This document shows, piece after piece, positions 14,998 to 23,155 of a stretch of DNA of 35,399 nucleotides. The notes beneath the pieces were generated by a model that saw only the letters and a list, made by a program, of their open reading frames with translations, made no database searches and was not told where the DNA came from. Within the stretch, counting starts at the first letter, position 1, and every line of letters starts with the position of its first letter. The stretch comes from Pseudomonas protegens (GTDB taxonomy: Bacteria > Pseudomonadota > Gammaproteobacteria > Pseudomonadales > Pseudomonadaceae): contig NZ_MOAK01000092.1 of assembly GCF_003732485.1 (NCBI RefSeq), forward strand, positions 28,678 to 64,076. The letters are read 5' to 3'. The position numbers were made by a program, and so were the translations under genes.

Positions 14998-17227
14998 CTC
15001 TTCTTCGTTCGAGCGTTTACACCCGGAGGTTCGGCAATGGATCTGGTCACAGGGGTGGACGTCCCTGCGTGATGCGCAGGAGTGGGCGGTACCGGCATTG
15101 GTGGGCGCCGATCGCGATGTGATCATTGCAGCGTCCACTGCCGCAGGTAAAACAGAGGCCGCATTCCTGCCGATCCTGACCAACCTGCTCAACAACAGTG
15201 AGCCAGCCGGCGCGGTGCTGTATATCAGCCCGCTCAAGGCGCTGATCAACGACCAGTGGGACAGGCTTAGCCGGTTATGTGAGAGGCTCGAACTGCCCGT
15301 CGTTGCTTGGCATGGCGATGTGGCAGCAAGCAAGAAACAACGGTTTTTGAAATCGCCTGAGGGCATCTTGCTGATCACTCCGGAGTCCCTAGAAGCCCTG
15401 TTTGTAAATAGAGGCTCAGGCTTACCTGGGGCATTTCAGAACCTTCGCTACATCGTCGTCGATGAGCTTCATGCCTTCATCGGAAGTGAGCGTGGAAAGC
15501 AGCTGCAATCGCTAATGCAACGGGTTGAAATCGTCGTGGGTAGAACACTGCCCCGTGTAGGGCTTTCGGCGACGCTTGGGGAGATGTCGCTGGCCCGCAA
15601 GTTTCTGAGGCCAGTGTGCCCGGATGGCATCACGGTTATTGAGTCAAAGTCCTCTGGCCAAGAGCTCCAGGTACAGGTGCGTGGCTACATTGAGCAGCCC
15701 ATGCAGCAGTTGGTGGTGGAACACCCAGGGAATGCGTCAACAGATGAAGGCGCAGAGAAGGAAGACACCTCAGGTACCAAAGTGGCTATCGCAGGTCACC
15801 TGTACAAGGTGCTGAGGGGGCATAACAACCTGATCTTCCCCAACAGGCGCCAAGAGGTTGAATGGTTTGCCGACCGTCTGCGCTCACTGTGCGAAAACGA
15901 TGGTGTGCCGAACGAGTTCTGGCCGCATCACGGTAGCTTGTCCAAGGAGCTACGCCAGGATGCCGAGCGGGCGTTGAAAGCGGGAGATCCTCCAGCTTCT
16001 GCCGTATGCACTACCACCCTAGAGCTGGGTATAGACATCGGTAGCATCAGGACGGTCGCACAGATCGGCTGCCCACCCTCTGTGGCGAGTCTCAGGCAAC
16101 GGCTTGGCCGCTCTGGTCGTCGACCCGGTGAGCCTGCGATGCTCAGGGCGTACTGCCGGGAGCGCCCTTTAACAGATAAGTCGGATCTCTCCGATCAGTT
16201 ACGTGAGGGCCTTGTCCAAACGGTCGCCATGATCCGCTTGCTGATAAGTGGATGGTTTGAGCCGCCTCGATCTGGAGGCCTACACGCCTCGACACTGGTG
16301 CAGCAGTGTTTGTCTTCGATTGCTCAGCTCGGCGGTGCCTCGGCGGCGCAATTATGGGGGAATCTCATCGCAAGCGGCAGTTTTGCGAGCGTAACCAAGC
16401 CTGATTTCCTGGCTTTGCTCAAGGGTATGGGGGAGAAGGAATTAATCGTCCAGGACAGCTCAGGACTTCTGCTACCAGGCGAACTCGGGGAGCGGTTGAT
16501 CAACCACTATGAGTTCTACACTGCCTTCACGAGCGATGAAGAGTTTCGTTTGCTCCGGGATGGCAAGTCACTTGGCTCCCTGCCCGTCAGCAAACCCCTG
16601 ACCAAGGGACAGCGCATCATCTTCGGCGGAAGGCGTTGGCAGGTTCAGGATGTCGACCTTGAAGCGAAGGTGATAGTGGTCACACCGGCTCGGGGCGGCG
16701 AGCCTCCTCAGTTTGATGGGCTTGGTGCCCAGGTGGATGATCGTGTCAGGCTTGAAATGCGAAACGTGTTGATGGAAACCACATCCTGTCCCTTCCTGGA
16801 CAAACATGCTCAAGCGCTCCTAGAGGAGGCTCGGAGTAACTTCCGCGCTCTCGGGTTGGGTGACGCGGCGATAATTGGCTCTGCCAGCGTAAGCCATGTG
16901 GCTACCTGGCGAGGGGATTACACCAACGATGCGCTGGCCTTGTTGCTCAGGCATGTGGGCATTCAGTGTGAAAACACCGGGCTATTCCTGGAAGTTGCAT
17001 TCGGCGGGCAGGACACATTGCGAGCGTTGCGCGTGGTCGGTCAAATGGACATCTCGAGCGTAGAGCCGATCTTGGAAAATGTCGAAAACATGATCCGAGA
17101 GAAATGGGATTGGGCCCTTCCCCGCCCGCTTCTTATGAAGTCGTTCGCCTCAAGCCATCTTGATCTCCAAGCCGCGGTCACCACAGCTCGACTCCTTACA
17201 CTGGAGTCGCAGGTTGGCAACGAATAG
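14972..17227 (+). CDS. DEAD/DEAH-box Lhr-like helicase (BrxHI-like)
   Basis: A 751-residue SF2 helicase. Motifs: Q-like LRDAQEWA (32-39), Walker A ASTAAGKT (54-61), motif Ia SPLKALINDQ (86-95), motif II VVDELH (162-167), motif III LSATLG (198-203), and in RecA domain two TTLELGIDIG and RLGRSGRRPGEPAM. The C-terminal third (LMETTSCPFLDKHAQALL, then RALGLGDAAIIG) resembles the extra domain of Lhr-type helicases. The start is ATG 14972 with GAGG upstream, giving a 26-bp overlap with the BrxD-like gene; a TTG four codons earlier is less likely. It closes the three-gene operon. No terminator was found after it. Strong family call; exact substrate (DNA or RNA) unknown. Confidence 0.92.
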   Translation: MSSPASSSDSSSFERLHPEVRQWIWSQGWTSLRDAQEWAVPALVGADRDVIIAASTAAGKTEAAFLPILTNLLNNSEPAGAVLYISPLKALINDQWDRLSRLCERLELPVVAWHGDVAASKKQRFLKSPEGILLITPESLEALFVNRGSGLPGAFQNLRYIVVDELHAFIGSERGKQLQSLMQRVEIVVGRTLPRVGLSATLGEMSLARKFLRPVCPDGITVIESKSSGQELQVQVRGYIEQPMQQLVVEHPGNASTDEGAEKEDTSGTKVAIAGHLYKVLRGHNNLIFPNRRQEVEWFADRLRSLCENDGVPNEFWPHHGSLSKELRQDAERALKAGDPPASAVCTTTLELGIDIGSIRTVAQIGCPPSVASLRQRLGRSGRRPGEPAMLRAYCRERPLTDKSDLSDQLREGLVQTVAMIRLLISGWFEPPRSGGLHASTLVQQCLSSIAQLGGASAAQLWGNLIASGSFASVTKPDFLALLKGMGEKELIVQDSSGLLLPGELGERLINHYEFYTAFTSDEEFRLLRDGKSLGSLPVSKPLTKGQRIIFGGRRWQVQDVDLEAKVIVVTPARGGEPPQFDGLGAQVDDRVRLEMRNVLMETTSCPFLDKHAQALLEEARSNFRALGLGDAAIIGSASVSHVATWRGDYTNDALALLLRHVGIQCENTGLFLEVAFGGQDTLRALRVVGQMDISSVEPILENVENMIREKWDWALPRPLLMKSFASSHLDLQAAVTTARLLTLESQVGNE

Positions 17228-17454
17228 GACTTCGCTCTTCTCCACGCCCATGATTTCGGCCGCTTATGTGTAGGTGGCTGCATGGGCTTTGAGCGAGCTG
17301 GCTTCGGCTATACAGATACTGGTAAGCCTGAAGTTAGAGGGTATGGCAGGCGCTGGTTCGCATGGGGACTACCTGGCTCGGATCGCGAGCTGCGAATTCT
17401 GGCAGGAGTACAAATGTACTCAGCGATGTGCTAATGGGTTCAAGGTTCTCTGGA

Positions 17455-17952
17455 CTACGCCTGCGAGCCATCCGCCTCACTCGATACGCGCAAAGCCATG
17501 AGCTCAGCCTCTGCGGTGGTGAGTTTGTGTGCCAGATCCACCTCCCTTAGCTTCGCGGCTGCGAATTGCGACTGAGACTCACCAGCCTCTTTAGCCTTTG
17601 CTTCCAACTGTTGAGCGAGCAGTTCCTTCGCACCTTCCGCACGCGCAGTAGTAGCATTGGCAATGCTCAGCTCACCCCGCAGGGTTTCGACAGCCTCACG
17701 ATGTTGCGAGGCTTCCCTGGCATGCTGGCGATTTTCGGCAATGAAGCGCTCGTTATCCCGGATCAATCGGGTGATCTCCTCCTGCTTGACCATGAGCGTC
17801 TGCTGAAGGACGGTCAGCTCCTGCTGCAATTGATAGAGCTGGGACTCGTGGCGGTTCAGATCTTGGTCTCGCTGCTCCTTGATCGAAGCACGGTAGTGTT
17901 CCAGGGCCTCCCGGGCATGCATATGCTTTTGCTCCAGAGACTGGATCTGCAC
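17455..17952 (-). pseudogene. KfrA-like coiled-coil protein, N-terminally truncated
   Basis: A 165-residue all-helical chain dense in Q, E, A and L (IQSLEQKHMHAREALEHYRA, LQQTLMVKQEEITRLIRDNE). This is the long C-terminal coiled coil of KfrA-type DNA-binding proteins. The N-terminal helix-turn-helix domain that such proteins need is missing: the frame is closed by a TAA 18 bp before the GTG at 17952, and the DNA upstream does not encode the domain in any frame I read. KfrA proteins come from plasmids and integrative elements, so this remnant supports a mobile origin for the left half. A short truncated product is still possible from the GTG. Confidence 0.7.
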
Positions 17953-19433
17953 ATCCTTAGGGGTGGAACCTTAACTAGAACCGGCTTAGAAGCATGAATA
18001 GTTATGGCCGTGCGAATTTCCTTACTCACCTTAGTTATCACCTGTCATGTCAAACTCATAGTAGTAATCAACCATCCGAGACCCATTGACTCTTACATGC
18101 TCGTGGTTAACACCATCACTTTATTTCACTAAAATGGTGAGGCGACCTCTTGGAACCATGACTCTGCGCCGCCATCAGAATGATCTTGGTTGAGGTAATC
18201 GCCGTCGCTGGTAAGTGGCCGGCGCTCGCCTACATCTAAACCTTTTGCAGCCGTATGCCGGCCAGGTCTTCATGGGCATGCAGTCCCATCACGCAGGACT
18301 TACGTTTTGACAGACGACTACTGAAATCTATCAGAAGACTACACGTCAGTTGCTAGTGACAGACGCTAGCTTACAACGCCGATAGCCACAACAACTTTTA
18401 TTAACTCACTACCGTCAACAAACTGGCAGTCCGAATAATGCTTAAATTGAAATTTAAATATTGGGATTTATTTAGTATTTTTTTTCGATGTATTTTTCCT
18501 GCCAGCACAATCACTTGTGAGCGAGCAATTTAATTACCTATAAATTGAAAATCGCAATATATAAATAAAGCGACGATCCGATTACCCCCAGACATGGTTA
18601 TAACACCCGAAAGAATATGAAATTTTTCGTCTATTAAATCGCGTCTCTTATGAGTGCAGGATAGCATCTGCATCCCTGATGGTATGGCGTGAACCTCGTT
18701 CCAGAACTGAATGTACTTTCGCCTGGACGCATTCTTGGCATGCAACCATCGGCTTCCTTGGGCTCGTTGGGTAAGATTCAGACGAGCCATTTAAACGCTT
18801 AGGAGAGCGAACGCGTTGAATTCACTTTCTGAAAAATGATTGCGGACTGCCAGTCTGTTTCCCGGCGATGACTAACCGCCGTTGACAGCTGAGCTCGCGG
18901 CGAGGCCGCGACAAAGCCCCTTAAAGACATTCGCGCTTGGCCTGTGGCTGAGTTCAGGATGGGGCTAGAGGTTGTCGTACAACTGGTCGACTAAGCCCCC
19001 GTTCAGTGCAGTCGTTGAGTGGAAAATGGCTGGAATTGCAGCTTTTTACCGGAAAACAGAAATCTGTTTTCCAATCCAGGGCTAGCACTGTTAATTTTTC
19101 TCAATGAAATCAACAGCTTATACGATTCCGATAAAGCGGTGCCCGTCACATTCAAGGCGCTGAGGCTGATGGGTCATTCAAAATCAGCCGCCTGGGTCAA
19201 GGTCATATCAGCGCCAACAACTGGGTGACTCCACTGCTCCATGACGAATGATCCGTCTAGACGCGGTAGGCTTCATTCAGGCCAACCTCGTCATCCACAC
19301 TGCCATCTGCAAGACACTTAAAGCCTCTACCATCAAGTGCTGACTTGAGCAGCACCTACAGTGCCACGGACTGAACCTTGACTAGGCGCCAAAGAATTTT
19401 CTCATCTTCATCGAACAAACGAGCTCTTTGCAC
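17953..19433. other. Long stretch without a supported gene
   Basis: I found no convincing gene, tRNA or insertion sequence. The section 18,420-18,620 is notably AT-rich (including a run TTTTTTTT near 18,478-18,486), while the rest is of mixed composition with scattered stops in all frames. Frames at 18,530-18,790 (minus) and 19,019-19,228 (plus) lack ribosome sites and recognisable content. It may be eroded mobile DNA. Confidence 0.5.
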
Positions 19434-19964
19434 TCAACAAGTCCTGGCAACAGCAAAGACCCTTACAATTTCCTCATCGCAAACGGCGTCATGAAATCTG
19501 CTTTCATAAAAATCAAAAGCAGTTTCTACCCCGCAGTTGGAAAAATGCCTTTTTACTTCCTGCATCTCCCGTGACTCAAGACCTCCATCATTTTCTTGTA
19601 ATTTTTCCAAAAAACCGACCGAGGCCGGTTTTGGATAAATAAATATATTAGGTATGAGGGTGCCTTGTTCCTCCAATCCCGCAAAGTCTGTAAAAGTCAC
19701 GGCAAAAAACACACTTTCACTTCTTGATGTTTCTAACAATCTTAAAGTATTCAAAAGAAATACAGCGAGCCCTGTCAGAAAGTTAGAAGCCCCGCTGCCG
19801 CTCAGCTCATCCTTCAAGAGCTTTAAGCGGCTGTATCTTGACACAAGCGGAATTTCTTCAAAGCTTTCATAGTTTTCGAAGAATACATCCATGTCATTGT
19901 ACGGTTCTTCGCTGATTATTTTACTGTAGATATCTGTAAGCTTCATTTTTAGGAGGGGCTCCAT
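19434..19964 (-). CDS. Unknown 176-residue protein
   Basis: I do not recognise this gene. The chain is acidic, with alternating helices and strands: LTDIYSKIISEEPYNDMDVF, a Leu-rich helix NFLTGLAVFLLNTLRLLE, strands SVFFAVTFTDF and TLIPNIFIYPKPA, then an acidic helix and a VETAFDFYE segment. There is no signal peptide. Two ATG codons (19,964 and 19,946) are possible starts and neither has a good ribosome site. It is a single gene with AT-rich codon use, next to eroded DNA. Small acidic soluble proteins like this are often orphan immunity proteins, but that is a guess from composition only. Confidence 0.6.
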   Translation of the reverse strand: MEPLLKMKLTDIYSKIISEEPYNDMDVFFENYESFEEIPLVSRYSRLKLLKDELSGSGASNFLTGLAVFLLNTLRLLETSRSESVFFAVTFTDFAGLEEQGTLIPNIFIYPKPASVGFLEKLQENDGGLESREMQEVKRHFSNCGVETAFDFYESRFHDAVCDEEIVRVFAVARTC

Positions 19965-20064
19965 CCGTACTTGTTAAGTCATTAATTTATTTTCTTTTGC
20001 TCTGCTATAAAACTTTGAAAGCTTTTAATGAAGTGCGGACTTATATCAGGAACGTAAGTGCCAC

Positions 20065-21210
20065 TCACCCCGTCACCGCCTGATAAACCACCCGATGCGC
20101 CTCGGTCGGCAGTGGCACTTCCCACTTGAACAACATGCGGCGGATATCATCGTTGCGCAGTGAGGTGTCGCGCTTCTGGTTGCGCCGCATGATTTCGTCC
20201 TCGGGCCGCTCCAGGTAAAGAATTTCCACCTCGGCGCCGTAGCCGTAGAGCAAGTCCAGGGTGCGGTTGCGCATCTGCGTCGACAGGTGCGTCGAGTTCC
20301 ACACAAAGGGTTTGTGCTCGCGCAACAGGGCTTTGGCCCGGTCGATGGCGTAGTGCGCAGCGGCGCCCTCGTTCTGTCCATGGCGCAGGCCCAGGGCCTG
20401 GCGCGCGTCGTCGAATGACACCACCGGCAGATCCGGGTAGTGCTGTGCGGTCCAGGTGTCCTTGCCGCTGGCCGGCAGGCCCGAGAGCATCACCACTGAC
20501 GAACCCTGCGGCGCATGCAACGGGTAGTCGGGATGTACCCGGGCGCCACGCAGGTACTGAATGCGTGTGTAGTCGTCGGCAAAGGCCCGCGGCCCGTGCA
20601 AGCAGCCCTCCTCCTCCGCCAGTTCGCGCCACAGTTCGATGGCACTCAGCACATCGGCCTTGCCGGCGTAATCGCGGCCCTGCATATCGGCCTCGGCCAC
20701 GGCACAGAGCATCCACAACGGCAGTTCCCAGGACAGTTTGTGCAACAGGAACTCAGCGCTGCGGCCGCTGCGATCACCCTGCAGGGCGAAGAACGGCACC
20801 TGGTGCACGGCGATGATGCGGCAGATCTGCTCGCGCAACTCGAACGGCACACCGGCGCGCCACAACAGCAGCCGCGCATCCACCGCGCCCCGGCGTGAAT
20901 GACCGGGCTGGCCGATACGCCCGGTATCCGGGTCGATCACCGTGGTGTCAGGCTTGGCGATGTCGTGCAACAGGGCGGCGAAGAACAGCACAAAGCGCTG
21001 CTCGGCGCTGGCCTGCTGGTAGGCGGGTTGGGCCAGCAAGGCTTCGACTACCAGACGGGTATGAATCCACACATCGCCCTCGGCGTGGTAGATCGGGTCC
21101 TGCGGTGTGTCGGCCAGGCGCGCCAGGGCCGGGATGGCCGCCAGGCAGGCGGCGACGTCCATATCGCGCCCCGGTTCGGGGACCAGTTGTTGCAGTTGTC
21201 GAATATCCAT
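20065..21210 (-). CDS. HD-domain / polynucleotide kinase fusion (RNA repair)
   Basis: A 381-residue two-domain protein. The N-terminal half is an HD phosphohydrolase: H50, then LLHDIAKPDTT (81-91) with the H82-D83 pair, GHSRRGAVDARLLL and a later IAVHQVPF histidine. The C-terminal half is a kinase of the T4 Pnkp / AAA_33 type: P-loop GLPASGKDTW (244-253), VVSFDDARQ, WNSTHLSTQMRNR and an RPEDEIMRRNQKR lid. It would remove 2',3'-cyclic or 3'-phosphates and phosphorylate 5'-OH ends. It starts at ATG 21,210 with AGGAG upstream, 14 bp after the RNA ligase stop; the longer frame to 21,948 is only an overlap of the ligase in another frame. With the ligase it forms an end-healing and sealing pair. 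Strong domain calls; substrate unknown. Confidence 0.9.
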   Translation of the reverse strand: MDIRQLQQLVPEPGRDMDVAACLAAIPALARLADTPQDPIYHAEGDVWIHTRLVVEALLAQPAYQQASAEQRFVLFFAALLHDIAKPDTTVIDPDTGRIGQPGHSRRGAVDARLLLWRAGVPFELREQICRIIAVHQVPFFALQGDRSGRSAEFLLHKLSWELPLWMLCAVAEADMQGRDYAGKADVLSAIELWRELAEEEGCLHGPRAFADDYTRIQYLRGARVHPDYPLHAPQGSSVVMLSGLPASGKDTWTAQHYPDLPVVSFDDARQALGLRHGQNEGAAAHYAIDRAKALLREHKPFVWNSTHLSTQMRNRTLDLLYGYGAEVEILYLERPEDEIMRRNQKRDTSLRNDDIRRMLFKWEVPLPTEAHRVVYQAVTG

Positions 21211-21224
21211 TTCGGGATGCTCCT

Positions 21225-22085
21225 TCAGTAGCCGTGGCGTGGGCCCTGCCAGTTCATGGACAGGCGCGGTGCATAGAGATCGACGCCGTCGGCCAGTTGA
21301 TTGGGGATAAAGGGTTGGTTGGCATGGTGCTGGTCGGCATCGAGAATGGCCTGGACGAAGTCCTGGCGTACCCACTTGAGCCGGCCAAGGGTCTGCTGCT
21401 CGTCCTCGAGCTTCAGGTACAGGCCCTCCATGCGACTGGAGCGGTCGCACTGGCGCCAGGCACGGGCCAGGTCGAGGCCTTCGCGGCGCACCACCTGCTC
21501 GAATACCTGGCGCCAGTGCGCGGTCTTGGCCAGCGAATCGCCCACCAGCGCTAGCAGCTCGGCATGCCGGCGCGGCGCCGGGCCTTCGTACAGCACAGGC
21601 ACCGACAGCACCGGCCCACCCTCGAGCAGACACCGGCGCGCCGCGGTGGAGAGGAACAGCCCTGTGGCGCGGTCCCATACATCGAACTCGCAGAAGTAAT
21701 GTGGCAAGCGGTCGTAGAACACCGAGTGCTTCTTGTGCAGCCACTCGCCATACAGCACGAAGCGATCTTCCAGGCGCTCCAGCAACCAGTGCTCGTGAGC
21801 CACGGCCCACTGCTTGAACAGATTGAACTGGCGCTCGCGCCCACCGCCGGTGAGGTAGTGACCGCGAGATTGCAGGCGCAACTCGCCGCCTGCGCCAAAG
21901 CTGATGCCCGCGTTGGCACCATCGAGTTTTTCTTCCACCACCAGCCACTGTCCGGCCAGGGCGCCATAGCGCACCTGGCCAGTGTCAGTGTCGCCATCTT
22001 GCAGGCGCGAGCCTTGCAGGTGGGGCGTACGGGGGTATTTGAGCAGTTCCAGGTTGTGCGCGGTGGCACGAATATCCGTGTGCAT
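21225..22085 (-). CDS. ATP-dependent RNA ligase (Rnl2/DRB0094-like)
   Basis: A 286-residue nucleotidyltransferase. Motif I is EEKLDGANAG (51-60), with K53 as the site adenylated by ATP. Motif III is near FVLYGEWLHKKHSVFYD, motif IIIa near FCEFDVW, motif IV MEGLYLKLE, and motif V LGRLKWVRQDF. This order is that of the RNA ligase family related to T4 Rnl2 and Deinococcus DRB0094. It is the first gene of a two-gene operon with the HD-kinase protein, so breaks would be healed by the partner and sealed here. The start ATG 22,085 is preceded by GAGGACA. GC-rich, host-like codon use suggests a settled chromosomal gene. The trigger (oxidative damage, toxin-cut tRNA or rRNA) is not shown by the sequence. 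Confidence 0.93.
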   Translation of the reverse strand: MHTDIRATAHNLELLKYPRTPHLQGSRLQDGDTDTGQVRYGALAGQWLVVEEKLDGANAGISFGAGGELRLQSRGHYLTGGGRERQFNLFKQWAVAHEHWLLERLEDRFVLYGEWLHKKHSVFYDRLPHYFCEFDVWDRATGLFLSTAARRCLLEGGPVLSVPVLYEGPAPRRHAELLALVGDSLAKTAHWRQVFEQVVRREGLDLARAWRQCDRSSRMEGLYLKLEDEQQTLGRLKWVRQDFVQAILDADQHHANQPFIPNQLADGVDLYAPRLSMNWQGPRHGY

Positions 22086-22423
22086 GGGTTTGTCCTCGAA
22101 AACAGAGAAAAACCAACGACAGGATCAGGCAGGCATGGCAGTGAAGCGCCGCCGCGCGCAAGCACGGGCAGCCATCAGGCAGGATGGACCGTCGTCGGTA
22201 TCAGGCGTGTTGGCTGGCGTAGGGCACTGGCTTCACCACTTGGAGAAAAGGTTGCAGAGGCTTTAGGGCGCGCATTCAACAGCAGATAGCGGCATCAGGT
22301 CAAGTCCCGAAAGGGCAAAACTCCAGCGGCCCTGTTTGCGCGCAACACCCGAGCTTTTGTCATGAAAAAAACCGCCTGGCGCTCATAGGGTGCAGCCAGT
22401 CATAACCCGATAAGGAATCGATC
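22086..22423. promoter_or_regulatory. Divergent intergenic region between the RNA ligase and the exported protein
   Basis: This 338-bp gap holds the upstream regions of two divergent genes. I see a ribosome site AAGGA before the plus-strand gene but no promoter that I would defend on either strand. Confidence 0.4.
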
Positions 22424-23083
22424 ATGAAACTTTCAAGCGTGCTGATGGCTGGAGTCATTGGCCTCGCCCTTGCACCTTTGGCCCAGGCCTCGTCCACGGC
22501 TGACAGCGAAGAAAAAGCCCAGTTACGCAAACTCTTCTGCGAGTCGAAGGGCGGCGCCGATATCACTGCGCTGGGTGAGTTGAAGAAATCCGACGACGTC
22601 GGCGCCGTGGTGGTGTGCAAGCTCCCGCCCTCGCCCACCACCGTGGTGGAAAACCAGGCGGCATCGAGCCTTGCCGCGCTGCCATTGACGCCTGTCACGG
22701 CAACGCTTGCGCCACCGTCCGGGGTCTACAAGCTTGCCCCGGGAGCCAGCAGCGTCAACACTTCATGCTCGGCCAACCTGGCCATCGCCAAATGGGCAGG
22801 CTTTCCCAATACCAGCAACGGCAACGCCACCTTGAACTGTCGCGGATACAATGCCGGCGCAGCAGGCGGAACGCTGGGGTGCAAGATCGAATGGACCGGG
22901 CCGACCCAGGTCGCCATCGGGGTCACCCCTTACGGCGGCCAGGTAGCGGTGAACTTCAATTGCCAGGCCCTGTACTTCGGCTCCGTCGGCACAGTGATGG
23001 ATTTCAGCTACGCCGATCCGACTTATCCGCGCATCCGCTACGGCTCAGTCCAGGCCACCAGCAGCATGACCATCACCCAGTGA
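22424..23083 (+). CDS. Exported protein of unknown function
   Basis: A 219-residue protein with a clear Sec signal peptide: a Lys at position 2, a hydrophobic core (VLMAGVIGLALAPLA) and a probable cleavage after AQA at residues 20-22. The mature part has several cysteines (FCESKGG, VVCKLPP, NTSCSANL, LNCRGYN, LGCKIEW, FNCQALYF) that could form disulfides in the periplasm. The middle is Pro/Ala/Thr-rich (ATLAPPSGVYKLAPG) and the C-terminal half is beta-rich. I know no named family. The gene has AAGGA upstream of its ATG and stands alone. It converges on the SulP gene. Confidence 0.75.
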   Translation: MKLSSVLMAGVIGLALAPLAQASSTADSEEKAQLRKLFCESKGGADITALGELKKSDDVGAVVVCKLPPSPTTVVENQAASSLAALPLTPVTATLAPPSGVYKLAPGASSVNTSCSANLAIAKWAGFPNTSNGNATLNCRGYNAGAAGGTLGCKIEWTGPTQVAIGVTPYGGQVAVNFNCQALYFGSVGTVMDFSYADPTYPRIRYGSVQATSSMTITQ

Positions 23084-23117
23084 GGCCTCGCCGGCTCGGC
23101 TGAACGTCGCTCCAGCG

Positions 23118-23140
23118 CCGGCAGGGTCGCTCCCTGCCGG
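23118..23140. terminator. Hairpin between convergent genes
   Basis: CCGGCAGGG (23118-23126), a 5-nt loop, CCCTGCCGG (23132-23140): nine perfect GC-rich pairs between two convergent stops. It lacks a clean U tract, so it is a probable but weak bidirectional terminator. Confidence 0.55.
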
Positions 23141-23155
23141 TCACCCTCCTCTGCA

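Noticed and set aside
11284..17227. A BREX system
   Set aside because: Only the BrxD-like and BrxHI-like genes are present; PglX methylase, PglZ and BrxC are missing.
17274..17501. Plus-strand 75-codon frame after the helicase
   Set aside because: Overlaps the KfrA remnant on the other strand, has no ribosome site, and an alternative frame of the same DNA looks equally protein-like.
18530..18790. Minus-strand 86-codon frame in the AT-rich stretch
   Set aside because: No ribosome site, no recognisable domain, no neighbour; likely chance.
19019..19228. Plus-strand 69-codon frame
   Set aside because: No ribosome site or recognisable content; lies in eroded DNA.
21211..21948. Upstream extension of the HD-kinase frame (long Arg/Ala-rich frame)
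   Set aside because: It overlaps the RNA ligase gene in a different frame and has the Arg/Ala/Gly/Pro content of a GC-rich shadow; AGGAG and ATG at 21,210 give the real start.
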